Assembly: GCA_947645195.1 (NCBI GenBank)
Contig: CANSGD010000242.1
Span: forward strand, 884,001 to 948,000
Reading direction: 5' to 3'
DNA length: 64,000 bases
DNA from: Patellifolia procumbens
Lineage: Eukaryota > Streptophyta > Magnoliopsida > Caryophyllales > Amaranthaceae
Shown here: positions 32,760-46,700 of the stretch, one piece after another
How the letters are laid out: each line of letters begins with the position of its first letter
How positions within the stretch are numbered: position 1 is the first letter of the stretch
Made by a program: the position numbers and the translations under genes
Notes under the pieces: generated by a model
What the model was told of the DNA's origin: nothing
Databases searched by the model: none
What the model saw: only the letters and a program-made list of their open reading frames with translations

Positions 32760-33615
32760 ACCCCCTCTCTCTCATATTAGATGATACAGTTTGACTAGCA
32801 CAAAGTTTTTATAGTGTTATTTGACTAACTTATTTTAACGAAAGTAGTTGATTGTTAGTATTTGTTTTAGTACATAAAGTACTTGTTGGTGGGGTCGGAG
32901 GTTGGTCGGGTTATTAAGTTAATTATGTAAGACCCAATAATATTAAAGATAATATTTCTATTATACTTACATGTCATAAATAAAAGAGTTTTTTGTCAGA
33001 AACAACCTTTTATAATCACTTTTTTGCGAAAAACAACCTTTTAAATTTTTTTTGGCAACTTACAGCCTAAAACCTATTTTTTTTTGCGAAATGAAATCTT
33101 TTTGTAATTTCCGTCATTGACCGTTAGTTTCCACCCCAAACCACCACGACACCACCTAAAAACACCCCAAAAAACACCCCCAAAACCCCACCCACCCTAA
33201 CCCGAATGGCTATGACTGTTGGGGCTGATTCTGGGGTGGTTTGGGGGTGGTTTCGGGCTCGGGGGTGGTTTCGGTGGGCTGGGCCGATTTTTGGGGGTGG
33301 TTTCGGGTGGGCTAGGTCGGTTTTGGGGGTGGTTTCGCGTGGGGGGTGGTTTTGGGGTGGTCTCGGGTGGGGTAGTGGTGGTGTCGAGGTGGTGTCGGGT
33401 GGAAACTAGCGGTCAACGGTCTAAAACTAACGGTCAATGACGGAAATTAGAAAAAGGTTTCATTTCGCAAAAAAATTTTAGGTTTTAGGTTGTAAGTTGC
33501 AAAAAAAATTAAAAGGTTGTTTTTCGCAAAAAAAGTGATTATAAAAGGTTGTTTCTGACAAAAAAAGTCTTTATAAAAGTGTATCAACTAATATGAGACG
33601 AACAAATAAAGGAAG
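32760..33615. mobile_element. Stowaway-like MITE split by a foldback element
   Basis: TCTCATATTAGATGATAC at 32770-32787 is inverted at 33581-33598 with one mismatch. Between them lies the 584-bp element at 32987-33570. Removing that leaves roughly 270 bp, a normal MITE size. The outermost bases have diverged, so the exact ends are uncertain. Confidence 0.6.
32987..33570. mobile_element. Mutator-like foldback element with about 150-bp inverted arms
   Basis: The left arm from TTTTTTGTCAGAAACAACC to about 33136 is inverted from about 33401 to 33570. Likely 9-bp target copies are AAATAAAAG (32978-32986) and TTATAAAAG (33571-33579), with two mismatches. Long arms and 9-bp duplications fit Mutator-like elements. 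The centre (33206-33400) is a G-rich tandem of GGGGGTGGTTTCGGG-like units with no convincing gene. Confidence 0.7.
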
Positions 33616-34630
33616 CGTATCAATTATTATGGAACAAAGCAAATATATACAAAAGACGTTTTTTTTTACAAAATCTATAACTTAGGTCTTTTGTAACGAA
33701 ATTTCCTTCCTTCTAATAACACGTACATTTTATTTACTTTTGACAGTCGTTTGATCGTGGATCACAAGAATACATGACTTATTAATAAAATCATGAAAAT
33801 TTACACTCCCTAGGAAGTACAAAATGAAGGAAGTACTACTTCCCACAATCAACCAAAGACAACTTTTATACTTTGGAGTTTCAATATCACAGGAAAAGCA
33901 ACTTCCTTGTAAGTATAACTTTCTATATACAACCAAATAATGCCTCTGATAAGTTTGCTCAGACCTACTCAGCCCTTATATTTGCCAACCATATAATATG
34001 AAACTGAATAGTGGATTACGAATTCCAGAATGGAAATCAAACCATTCCACACAAATCTACATTCACAAAAAGTTTCAAGACTATAAAGACCGACCTTATA
34101 GTTATTGCATTGTAGTTCTTGGAGCAAAAATATTGACCACTTCACCGACGAAGCACAATAATTGGAGCACGAGTTCACCATGAATGATGAGATAATCTTG
34201 CAACTGAAGTACAGTGCACTTTCGTTTTACAGACCATTGTCTCGAAACTACTCCTTTCGCCATTCAGTCTATTTATATTTAAGTAAGGTCCAAACACCAT
34301 TATACTCTGAAGTGACTTGGGCAAAATCTAGCAACCAAAGCTTAAAAAGAACGACATCAAACCCCTTCCGTTGTGTCCCACAGGAAGTTCATCTGTTGAG
34401 CGCATGAAAGAGCCCAATCCCCACAACACTAATAAGGTATTACTCAGTTTGCAATTCGAGGGAATAAATAGAAGATCGTCCGTATTAAGTTTACATCAAA
34501 GGGAAGCACACGATACGAGCTTCACCACGTGAGAGACACATGCGATACCAAGCTTCTTCAAGCTGCCCTTTGTACGTAAAATACGTAACAATATAATCTT
34601 AAATAATTCCATAAAGAATCAGATATAATG
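33616..34630. other. Downstream flank of the PNPase gene
   Basis: No coding sequence or transposon was recognised. The part next to 34630 should be the PNPase 3' UTR, read leftward. Confidence 0.4.
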
Positions 34631-34735
34631 CTACTCATCTTTCACCCGTGACATCACTGGAACCCCTTTGCTAGTAAAACTACAACAGTGTACTTTCAAC
34701 TCGTCACCTACCTTCATGTCCCTGTCGTCATTCAT
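34631..34735 (-). CDS. PNP2: PNPase exon 16 (last)
   Basis: Only 34 codons plus TAG, after a 2959-bp intron. It encodes MNDDRDMKVGDELKVHCCSF and TSKGVPVMSRVKDE, which complete the C-terminal S1-like segment and match the known end of plant mitochondrial PNPases. Acceptor CTTGCAG/ATGAAT, phase 0. It is easily missed by gene finders. Confidence 0.88.
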   Translation of the reverse strand: MNDDRDMKVGDELKVHCCSFTSKGVPVMSRVKDE

Positions 34736-37700
34736 CTGCAAGCAAAAGCAAAAGTTTGAAGCACAAGTCTGATCTCAATCACGAAGCAAATGGCCAAATA
34801 CGTTATCGGTTTCTAAATACTTGCTACACTTCCCTAAAATGGAAATGTCATTACTTGCTACATACTTCCTCCGTTTTGACTTTTGACACTATTCACATAA
34901 TCTACTTTGACTATCTTTTGTGATTTATACATAAGAGAAAATATAGTCATGTGGGGTCTTGTTAGATTCGTCTCATTATATATTTTCAAAATATCATATT
35001 TTTATAATTTTTACTCATCAATTTTCCAAGATAAAAGTGATTGAAATCACGCGTTGGCAAACGTGATAAAAGAAACAGGTCAACTAATAAAAAACGGAGG
35101 AAGTACTATTTTTGGATACATTTTCGCACTAAAAAGAACAACTATATATTTGATGATAAAGTATTTGGTGGGGACCATGCTTTTTAGGAAAGATGTTTTC
35201 ATCTTTATTGTAATCCCCTTCTTTGTCTCTCTACCTTGTCTAATTGTCGTGCCCTTTCTCTCTGTAGCAAGTAAATAAAAACAGAGGGCTGGTCGTAGTA
35301 TCTCTAGATTGAAATTTTTCAAAATGTTGAACTATGGACTATTTCCAACCATAATAACATTTTAACAAGACCTTTTTCAGGTTCTCGTCTATCAATCATA
35401 CATGATCGTGAAACACCTTATATGCTATTATATATCAAGGCTTTTACAGTTACTTTCACAGGCATCTTAGATTAGCTGCATGGTTTTATTATTCTTCGGC
35501 CAGCAAGCGTTGTTACTTCCCTAAGATGATAGCATCAGTAGGAGAGTTCGGGAAAGCTATTATTTATTTGTTTAGGTCATTTAAGTGTGTTATTTTCATG
35601 TCCAAATATATGATCACAATCACATATGTAACATCTAAATAAGATAAGAGTATATCAAATATTGCGAGCTTATGGTTTCAGTTCATAAAAACAAACTTCT
35701 AGGCAAATAAATTGGCCAGGCTTTGTTGAAGAACAGATCTTTCTTCTAAGATTCGTGATTTTATAAAAGTGTCGCCAACATAAAGATCCTATCCTTATCA
35801 ATGCAATCTAAGAACGGGTGTAAATATAAACTCGTAAGACTTGTATCATTTAGTTATATGACTTATATCCTGGAAAGTTGGTGTTATAATTACTAGATAT
35901 CTTCACTCGCACAGTAGACAAGAAGAGGTCATAAATCCTGCAATTTAGTCAACCAACCTCTTTTCTTACTTCTACGCTATGATGTTCAGGCTCGAATACC
36001 AGAGTATCCGACACGGGTACTAAGGGTACTTGATTAAGTGTCGGATACTAAAATCTTAAAATTAAGGACTTCAGAAGAACGTTGTAAACTAACCCAATAT
36101 TTGAATTTGGACTTCGAGAAACGACAATTGTAGTATTAATTATTTGATAGAAGAGGTCCGGTTGTTAAATAAATGATTACATGTCTGTGACCTTGGTTTT
36201 AAAAGGCGCACCTAAGCACAAAGGGTTCCTGTACCCTAAGGGCGAAGTGCGCTCCTAGTGAGGAGGGTGCTATTTCTTTTTTCAGTTATACATATTTTTG
36301 TTTTTAAATTTTAAGTGGAAGAAATAAGATATACTCCCTTCATTTCCCAAAGGATTTCCTATATCTTTTGGGTACATAGTTTAAGGAGGAAGATTGGTAT
36401 GGGCCTAAATTTTCATTTTTTGGTTGAGAAGTAAGGTAGTGGGTATTTTTTAGAATTGTTTATTAGGGAGAGATAGTGTGGGGTCAAGTGCTTTCTATAA
36501 GGAAAACAATATTATAATTAGTGGACCATATCCAAATAAGGAAAAAAGAAAAGTTATTGGAACAAACAAAAATGGACAAACAGAAAATCCTTTTAGGGAC
36601 GAAGGGAGTGTGTTTTTTATACAATAAAAAAAAAACTTAGTTTGAAAAAAAAAAGAAAAAGAGCTCTTAATGAAACCAGAAGGTAGGGGCACTTTGCAAA
36701 GCCCACCTTTTTTCTTACAGAAAAATAATAGCAGATGAGTAGCTTATTTCTATCTTACTCAAATTGGGATATTAGCGCAACTAAGTTTTTAAGAGTCAAA
36801 ATCAACTTTTTTTTATGAACATTTACGCTGTCGAAAGTCGAGTCTTTAACATTGGGGTTGAAACTAAGACTGACCAACATAAGACCATTCCATTTGAAGA
36901 CAACAGCGAGTTCAAAAAAGTATTCTAGAAAACTCATTTTGTATAATCATATAGATCAGAGCAAGGAGCATGCACCTCCAAAGTATTTTGCTTTTCTACA
37001 ACACCTCTTAAAGCATATGCTTGGATTGTTAGTAATGAATTTTGATAAGAAAGAAGGTTGGAAATGGTTCTAGATGCGATAAGGTACTGATTGTGTAAAG
37101 AGTTGAGGGCTAGGGTAATGCATTGGCTACCCCCAAAATGAGGGTAAATTTCCTCATTTTCTTCATTTCGTCGCCATTACCGCCTTAATGCATCACCCTT
37201 AATCCAAGCATGTCCTAAGCGTCAACCAAAGTCTGCCTCAAGACACGAGGAGAAAGGTTAGCAAGGCCTCTTCTACAGCAAAAAGATTTTCGCCATTCAT
37301 TTTGTGAAATGACAAACCCTTCATCTTGGATTGAAGGGATGCCTTCTAAAATAGGGGGCAAAAGTTGGTCCAGAAATTTGCAACGAATTTTGTATTACAT
37401 GAAGGGAAGTGGAAGCAACTAAGAGATCATAGTAGCCACATAGGAATGAAACTGGTAACCAGATAATATTTCTCAAGGATTAAAATAACTCGTACTAAAT
37501 GCGAAGAAAGTGTAGCAGACAGATGTGTAGTGGTCAGGCGATTTTGAGCATCAATGCATACATCACAGACCGACTTCGCGAAAAATCCAGGAAGATAAAT
37601 CAAAAGGATTATTGATGATAGAGAAGAAACCCATAAAAGCATGATTTTATTCCAATATGACGTAGATAATACTCAAATCTTAAAAGAGACCTACCTCGAA

Positions 37701-40700
37701 ACGGTACATTCCTTTGAGTCCGCCTCCCAAATCAAGGACTAACCCCCGTGCACGAATTTGGAAGACTTTTGCTGTAAGCACCGTGCCAAGTTTCAGGTCT
37801 TTTGCACTGAGACCAGACCCTGCTTCAGTCTTCTTATCTTTCTGAATGGAATCGGCAACGCGAAAAGGTTGCCGGGCACAAGTAGAGTCTTGATCCAGAC
37901 TGACACACTTTCCTTCACCACAGTCAGCGGCACTTTGATTTAGAGAAGCTGGATCAGACGAATCACAAGTGCTGAGAGTCTTACTTTTACTAAGAGTAGC
38001 TAATTTCTCTACTTCATCACACTCTGCAGCACTTCTAATCAAAAAAGATGTGTCTGAAGCAGCAGAGGATTTGACTTCAGCAGCTTCATATTTAGTTACA
38101 ACCGTCTCTTCGGTTCCATTATGCCTTCCATGACCATTACACTTCTCTCCAGCTGATACCCATATTTGGGATGCACTTCTTTCTGGAGCGGCATATCCTT
38201 CACTTGTAAAACATCTCTCTTTGGCTTGTCTAAGGGATAGTTTGATATTACCACGAACATCCTGCGCTATACACATCAAAGAAAGCTGCTGTCCAATGGA
38301 CACTACATCTGAAACGCGAGAGACCTGAAGAGAGGAATAGATAAAACAAGAAATATATGCATTCAAGTCAGTTCTAATTTACCTAATCCAACTAAAGAAT
38401 ATGCTCCAAAAACTAAACTAAATAATCTTCTGGTAAACAATCTAATAAGGATCACTTCATTTGCAATTTAAAAACGATCCAAAAAGTCATAATCATTTAC
38501 TTCAGGCCCTCCCTAGAGATAACCCACCGCTCGAATGTCGGAGCTGTACTGAGAATTCCACTTATTTGCTTCATACAACCTAAGATTGTTCCTCTCTAAT
38601 TTTACTTTCCTCCTCAAAAGTTGTCTATTATTAGCTAGGATCAAACTGAGTTCCTAGCAGATGATTAATTCATCAAAGCAGCCAAACGTCTATATATCTC
38701 ACAACATTGAGTCGAGGGAGACATCAATATAAATAAGAATTTTACTCACAGGTTCATGAGACAGCTCAGACATGTGTAGAAGACCTTGCTGTCCGCCATT
38801 GAACTCCACAAAAGCACCATATTCTTTAATTGATGTCACAATACCTTTGTAAATCTTTCCGACTTCTATCTCACGACCTATAATGAAGTCAATCTGACGA
38901 AACAGATTTAGTATTACACAAAGGGATCATTATGAACAAGCATGGTTTGAAATGAATACAGCTATCAACTGAACAGTCTGAAAAGAAATACCTTATCCTG
39001 TACTTTGTCCATTATAGATTGGTTTTTAGCAAGTATAGTAAGTGTGCCATCACCAACAGAGATTCGTGCCCCTGATACAAAATTCGAAACAACAGCTATT
39101 TACACTCATTGAAGATATTGCAGGCTGTAGACCAATTCCAGTCCCAAAAAACAAGCAAAAGACGGAGGCAACAATTAACCGTACAAGCATTTATCTGATA
39201 ATTTGCCCAGTGCATGCTAGAGATAGGGGAAGACTAGAGCAGCCTTTTGTTACCAAGGTATATTCAGTAAGACATAGAAAGCAAATTTTATAATCTACAT
39301 GTTGCTAAATATAATTATCTTGTTCACAATGATGACACCAACTTAGTGATGTTTGCTCAAAAGCCTTTCTTCAGTTTAAAATCTACAAAGAACAACATGT
39401 ACATAACTTCAGCTAAATCTTAGCTAGAGAAGACAAGTATTACTATTTCACCAACTTCCCTGCACCTTTGGGTTATGAACTATACAGATATTAATAACTA
39501 CCAACAAAGCAAGCTAATGTATTGTTAACCAAAATGGAGGGGTTAAATTCAAAAAAGAAAAGCCAGGGATGATTTTTCAATGAAGGAGTTAGGGGGAAAT
39601 TAATGTGCTGGAGAGCCCAAAAATAAAGGAAACTTTTTAATTAATTTTTTGTAATTAATAATTTAATTGTGTTCATCAAATATTAGATGCATTAACTACA
39701 GGAAGCTTTTAGGGGAAACTTGGTAAGATAATCTAGAAGTATTATTCGATTTTAATTACTTCATAAGCTTTTTCTTGCTTACAGAAGTTCTACTGATTTT
39801 TTTTTCTTTCTGTTTGCAGCAATCAGGGTGACAAATGCAAGATGGGATCACTTATCCTCACGGAACGCAAAGCAATATGTTTTAATAATATCAGATTGTT
39901 AAGGAAAACAAGGAATTTCTACCCAATCCATTAGTCTGAAGAAAGTGTTAAGAGTAGACTAAGGTTTTCATATATTATCATGAGATTATTATCTTAATAA
40001 CCATGAAATATCAATTTGGTTCACAATATATTAAAGTGGATGAGTATACTCTCAAAGGTGACCAAAGTTGATAGTAGTTCACCATTAATTCACATGTTTA
40101 GTATGCTCGTACATGATGAATTTTTGGCAACTTACGTCCAACCCATAAAAAAACTCCACTACTATTACATTAGATGTTAATTAAACCTGTTTCTCTTTCA
40201 ATCTTTCTTTTCAAGGCACCCAGAGGTCCAACCAAACGGCGAATAGAGTCATTGCTGTACTTCAGTGTAGCTGCAGCAAAGATGTAAGTTAGTAAACAAA
40301 GGCATATCATGACGATGTAAGACCAAAGTGTCCGATGTCCCCAATATATACCTAATCGAGGGGAATTTCTACCATCTTCAGTGCGAGGTGCATTTATAGC
40401 GCGCTCCATATGATCAAGGATTTGGAGGCGGCCTCTAAAAGCAGGCTCCAAGCTTTCACAAATTATATCCAATGGAATTCCTGCGGGTTTTATGTCTAAC
40501 TGAATCGCTGTTATTCCGTTTCGTGTCCCAGCTATTTTGAAGTCCATATCTCCCAGATGATCTTCTAGACCCTGACATTTTAGGTTATTGAAAGTATGAG
40601 ATGACTGATCTCAGAAATATAACATTGAAGATCATGTGAAAAACATTTATGAGCCTTGAGACTGTTCACTGACAAGGTTGCTTAAGAAGAAAACTTAGAC

Positions 40701-43700
40701 ATTGAAGTAGCTTAGAAGATATAGAGCATGTCCCAACAACAACACACAACAACAACAACATCAACATTACCCCTGTGCCTCAAAGGCTCCTCTCATAAGG
40801 CGGATAAGGGGGGTAGGATTACGCAACTTTATCCTTGTGTTGAATACATAAAGAGGTTGTTTGGTGACCCAAAATGAAAATCGCGTCGAAAATGCATTGA
40901 CAACTTGCGATTTCATAGTATAACAAGCGCATCTAGTTTAGGAAGCCATTTTGCTTTGTTCCATCATATTCCAAAACCAAAGCATAGAGTACCTTTGGTT
41001 CCATTTGAAATTACAAAACAAATTTCAGATGGCTGATGACGGACAATATCTCTTACGGATGGAAACTCAAACAATCACAATATTTCATGAACACATAAAT
41101 AGAAGTGTGTCCACTAATTTTCCATTATACTTCATAGTAAATGTGGACTAAACGACCGACATATCCTAGCTTTTAAACCCAAAAAAAGGATAAAAGACAT
41201 TGGACTGTTAACTGATTGCATTTGAGAACACAACATATAAAAATCGGACAAAATTTGAACATATATATTTCAACTAAGAATCGGCATGAATTGCAATATG
41301 AAGGTTTTTCAGGGTCACACAATAACCGTGAGTCACTCAACCTTGTTGATTTCACATAATTCAAAAGGAGCAATTTGTAAATGGACCGAACTGAAGCCAA
41401 GCAACGTTGCTCAAATTGGCTCATAACACTTGCTCTCAAATTCGAGTTTGAACAAGTCTCCAGATTTTTTTAGCTTAATTTTTTATGTTTATCTTACCTT
41501 AAAACTAAACTTAGCTTTTCAATTATGTTTCTGATACGTCTTTTAAACTTCTCACACTGTTAATATCAAGTAAAATTCTAGAGTATGTAAAAAAATCTTT
41601 TAAGCATGTTCATGAGCTTCTTGAGTTGCACTAGGCTGTGCTCGAGTCATGAAAAGTTTGAGCCAAGTTTGAATTGCTTAGCAGCCACCAAGGCTCATAA
41701 GCAGGTCTAGTTCACTAATTTTCTTAAGAGTCATATCCATATACGGATATACCTTATAATCCTTCTAGGGGGGATCCGGAGTACTTTTATGGAAGCACAG
41801 TAATGACTCTTAATCTGCTTATGAACTATGCAAGCTCAACTACATTGAAACTCAGTCCAAGGCTCAAAACTCGGATGATGCTTAAGCTTGGCTAATACCA
41901 TGACTCAACAAAGCTACCAGGGATTATTTGGTAGACTGGTACTCGGATCGACTTATGAGGATCGATATTTCCTATTCTAATACGTGGAAAATCATATCCC
42001 AGATTTCTCCTATACTTCTCAATTAAAACGTTGAGATTGCTAATTAAGTACAAATCTTGCGAAGATCCCGAGGCACGACATCTTTCTTTATAAAATAAAT
42101 TATCAGCTTACACGATACGCTCATCTGCAGATTCTAGCTACATGGAATCAGGGTCACGCAATTGTCCGTACGTGTATGCGTATCAGTATGCAATTCACTA
42201 CCGAATTTGTCAATTTTGTCCAACAATATACCACTTGCACATGCCAATTCACGTGTTTCAGATTGCAGTTTGCAAGCGTGGTAGCAAACAGGATGATATT
42301 CTTTCTTAGAATATCCACTCCAAAAGATTTCCTCAAGAGGGGGATTAGATGAAAGTGAAAATCCCTAGCTACATGGAATCAATGTCACATGCATGTCAGT
42401 ATGCAATTCACTACCGAGTCTGTCAATTTTGTACAACAATTTACCACTGGCACATACAAATTCACATGTTTCAGATTGCAGTTGGCAATAATATTGAGTT
42501 GGGTTGAGTTGGGTGGGGGGGGGTCTTCCGCCTTTTTACTTGTAAATCTAACCATAATCATTTACAAGATTCTCTACCTCCATCATCCTTTCCCTAGGTT
42601 GCTGACAGTTGGAAATCTAAGATCTCAAAACATGTAATGTGTGTGGACATGTACCTATGTAACCGACAGCTGTATATGGTATCTACCATTCTACCTAATG
42701 TAGTTTTGTGCCTTAGGCGTTCTAACTCGTTTCTTTACCACAGTAAGCGTATTGCATATCTTTGGACATTGGGATCTTTGGAAAATCAGTGGGCTGGCTC
42801 ACCCTTCATCATAGCACATCTGCAGGTCTCCGATTTGTGAGATTCTGGAAGAATAAAAGGAGAAGATCTCAGTTGAGATCAGCTTGTTTGACTCTACTAG
42901 GACGGTAGCTAAAAAGAAAAGGGTAGAAATATAAGAATAGAAGTATGAATTAGGATGAGATAGTGTACTTCATTTGGCACCTTTTTGCAGTACTACATGG
43001 ATACACCTAACTGATGTTAAGTCACGTCCCCATTCCCCACCTTAAGGATACCTTATTCACCAAATTGCATTTACGAACTATCTGTAATGCAACAAGATAT
43101 TGACCAGTTCCTCCACAAATCCACATAAATACAAAACTAAACCATTGGCCATTACAGTTTTTATTGACACCAGACGACGAGGTATAGAAAGTTACAATTC
43201 CTGACAGCAGATATGAGCATCTTACAAACTCGTTACATCCATAACTTATATAAAGCCAACAATTATTAGAAATTATTCAGACAAGCAATTGACTGCGAGC
43301 GCCTCACCAAAATATCAGTCAGTATACGGTAATCCGTTATCTCGGAAGTAATTGGATCAACCTCAGTGACAAGGCCGACAGAAACACCCGCTACATGTTC
43401 TCTTACAGGAATTCCAGCATCCATCAGTGCCATACTACCTAACGCAAAATAAAGAAGTAAGCAGAGGCGGAACACAGAAAGCAGAATTAAATATACATTA
43501 GCAACAATTCTCCTTATATAATTTAAATCTACCAATACAGCCACAGGAGGATCAGACACTAGTCGCTGCAATATTAAGGCTTTTTCTTTTTTACTAAACT
43601 GAAACGGACTGGACAGAACAGAAATTGTGAGACAAAAGTAGCTAAACTGAATTGAACTGAAATTAATGGACCTGAACTGAAATGTTTTCAATTAATCCAG

Positions 43701-46700
43701 TCCAACAGAACAAGGCCTAAGGATAAAATTGAGATTTTCAAGCTCATTTGTACAATGGTTTCCTACTAAAGGTCTATGGTGAACTTGATAGGGAAAAATA
43801 AATGAAAACAAAATAAGCACTTAAGCAGTGAGTATGCAAATTTAGATGGCAAAAAACGCAATACAAAAAAAAACTGAGAATCACCTCCACAAACACTAGC
43901 CATTGAGGTGGAGCCATCAGAAGCCATGACCTCTGAATTCACACGCACTGTATATGGGAAGTCATCTTCTGGAGGCAATACAGCAAGAAGAGATTTCTCA
44001 GCAAGTGTACCTACAATGGCACATACAGTAGATTGCGGCTCAAAACTGCATTGTACATCGTCAATTGTACCAGAAAATAGCACTTAACGGCCTGTAAATA
44101 AGATACAGGCAGTCAAAAACCAACAATGGCACTGCCCCTATATCAACAACTCCATGCTACATAAACAGAGTACAAGACTTAATGTCATGATTGTGACCCC
44201 TGCTCACCACTTGCATAACAAAACGTTATAACAAGACGCAGCAAAAAAGTTCAAGACTAAACTACATATATAATATCCATCACAAAATCACAATTCTTCA
44301 CCTTCTCATCAATGAGAATAAGCGTCCACTCAAATCCAATATCAAAGATTAGCTATAATTTCATATACATTTATGCTTGCAATATGCAAGCTTTAAACAG
44401 ATCCGATCCTACAAAGAATTTAGGTTTTTGGCTTGCCAATCTGAGGTTCCCAAATGTTAACGGGTTGTTTTGGTCAATGAAGGACAAAAGAGGCAGATAT
44501 TGCCATAAAGAGATAAATTGGCACAAGGGTCAACAATAGAAAACTTGCTTTCAGTCAGATTCTCAACTCCTGTCTTATATTTAACATTTACCGCAGCATT
44601 TGGATCTGAATGTGCCTGAAAACATCAAAGTCTGAAGTTTCACGTCTTTATTACTTTACCATTAACTAAAGTGACCCTGTCTCTTTCTTGCTCTTTTATT
44701 GTGAACTACAAAGGACGACAAACCCACCTGCATCAATTCATATTGCGACTTCTTACATAAACTTACATACTGTTAGCTTCTATGTTTCTGTGCAATTGTT
44801 CCCTGTTGCATTGCAAGACGAATACAAATTGAGATGAAAATGTTGGCATTTTCCATTTTCTCTCCTAATAGAAATGTTAATTCCAACTACGCCACTAGAA
44901 TATTAGAACTATTACATAAGCTTAAGCCCTTCTTATGTTTGTATGATGTACTAGTACAATGTCCTCATTAATTTCTTTTGTCTTGAATCCTACGACATAT
45001 TACCGTTCTTTAATCTTCAGAAAAGTATGTCGTAATGCTAATTACCTAATCTCAGGTATGCCTCCTCTGTCATTGTACTCCATATATATATCTCAATGCA
45101 CTAAACCTAACAAACAATGTCATCCACGAATAGCATATGACTTTGTCAGTAACCTCATATCTTGAGATTATGTTCATGCAATTCCATGATAAACAGGGAC
45201 TCAAAGTCAATCCTTGGTGTCATCCAGTATCAGCAAAAGAAAGTGCTGGCATAACCTTGTTGGCCAATCACGCTTTCTCTTAGCTTTAGATATTGGCAGT
45301 TTCTTTCCCTTATAAACTTTTCTGTACAATCATCTATCCAAATTCCAAGTCGAGTAAACCATATAAAGGTTTTTTATGTCGCGTGCATGGTTCCATTATA
45401 TATATACACACACACACACATACTAGGCCTTCGTATCCCATAAAAGTTCACACATATTGATGGTTAGCAATTCCGAATATTAGATACTATGGTTGCCATT
45501 CAGATTGTTTATTACAGTAAGAATCCCGTTTTCATGACTAATCCTAAGGCAAAGGGTCGAGAAACTCAACGCCACTATTCTACTATTCTTGTCTTGAACA
45601 ACTTGGAGCCGGGACTTCTTTACGCACTATTACGGATACAAAAGACGTTTCAATAGAGATCAAAACTTTTTTATATGACATAGCCGAGATCTTTTTCGTC
45701 TCGTCCCATCAGTAAACAGTTTTTTTTTTTTTTTCTGGCTCGAAGTCCCTTAGTGAATCGAAATTCTTGATCAATGGAGGAACAATATCACCATTTTTGT
45801 TTTGAGACACAGTAAAATTCAACCAATATAACAATAAAAAAAAGTCCCCCAAAATACTTAGTTGTTGATTGCAAATGTTAACATTCACGAAAAGACTCAA
45901 AACTATTGTAATTTACACTAGGCATTCTGATGAATATAAGGTTAGAAAAACATTAAATGGAAATAGAACTACAAAGTAACTCATTATAAAACTTTAAACT
46001 ATATAGCGTTGGCTTGAGTGGGAATGGAGGGATAGAATCTATGTTGATGAAATGGCTTGACTTTATTCTTCCTTCTAATTTTTTCTATTTTACTTAGTGT
46101 TTAGCAAACTTTCCTCTTTTCCCCCTTCAGCCTTTTTATATATTCTCTTTCTTTATATTTTCTCAAAAAATTTATTTGTTCTTCATATTTATTTCCCTCT
46201 TTTACATCCTTTTAGCCCTCTTCTCTAAGAATTTCTGAAATTTTATTTGAAGTCATTGATATATTGGTTTTTACCTTACACCTTCTTCAAATTCTAATTC
46301 CTTAGGCTTTTGCTCGTCTTACTTCCCTCACTTTCCCTTTCTTATTTTCTTATGTTTACTCTATTCGAATTATTCGTTTCCTTTTACGTTTCACTCGTCA
46401 TCAAGACGATTTCGTATGACGATCCTTGTTAGGAAACCCAAAATCATTTCAAGAATACGACTTTGTTATTGGTGTTGTCATTGTAGTCTGTTCTTCTTCT
46501 TATGTCTTTTATAACCTAATTCATTGTCATTTTCCCTTTTCCCTTATTTTCCCTCACCTACCACACACTTCCTAAGTCTTATTTACATATGATATCACAG
46601 TCATGGCTATCTCCACAGCTGATCAGACACATTTTATATCCTACAAGATCCCCAACCTATGCACACACAGAGCTCTCCATCTGGTGGATTTCTTTCTTCA

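Larger units (their letters stand above)
34736..37694 (-). other. PNPase intron 15
   Basis: It carries Stowaway-like MITEs at 34865-35103 and 36334-36608. Near 36195-36265 is a fragment with AAAAGGCGCACC resembling the ends of the 912-bp element at 19373. The remainder is AT-rich and unassigned. Confidence 0.6.
40572..43307 (-). other. PNPase intron 10
   Basis: It contains a SINE at 40735-40990 and a direct duplication at 42136-42490. No other feature was recognised. Confidence 0.6.

Noticed and set aside
33206..33440. Gly/Trp-rich frames in the G-rich core
   Set aside because: Two overlapping frames give equally repetitive products, which is expected of a simple GGGTGG repeat and not of a gene.
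37427..37642. Candidate final PNPase exon directly after exon 15
   Set aside because: The translation does not resemble the PNPase C-terminus, while 34631-34735 does and has correct splice signals and phase.
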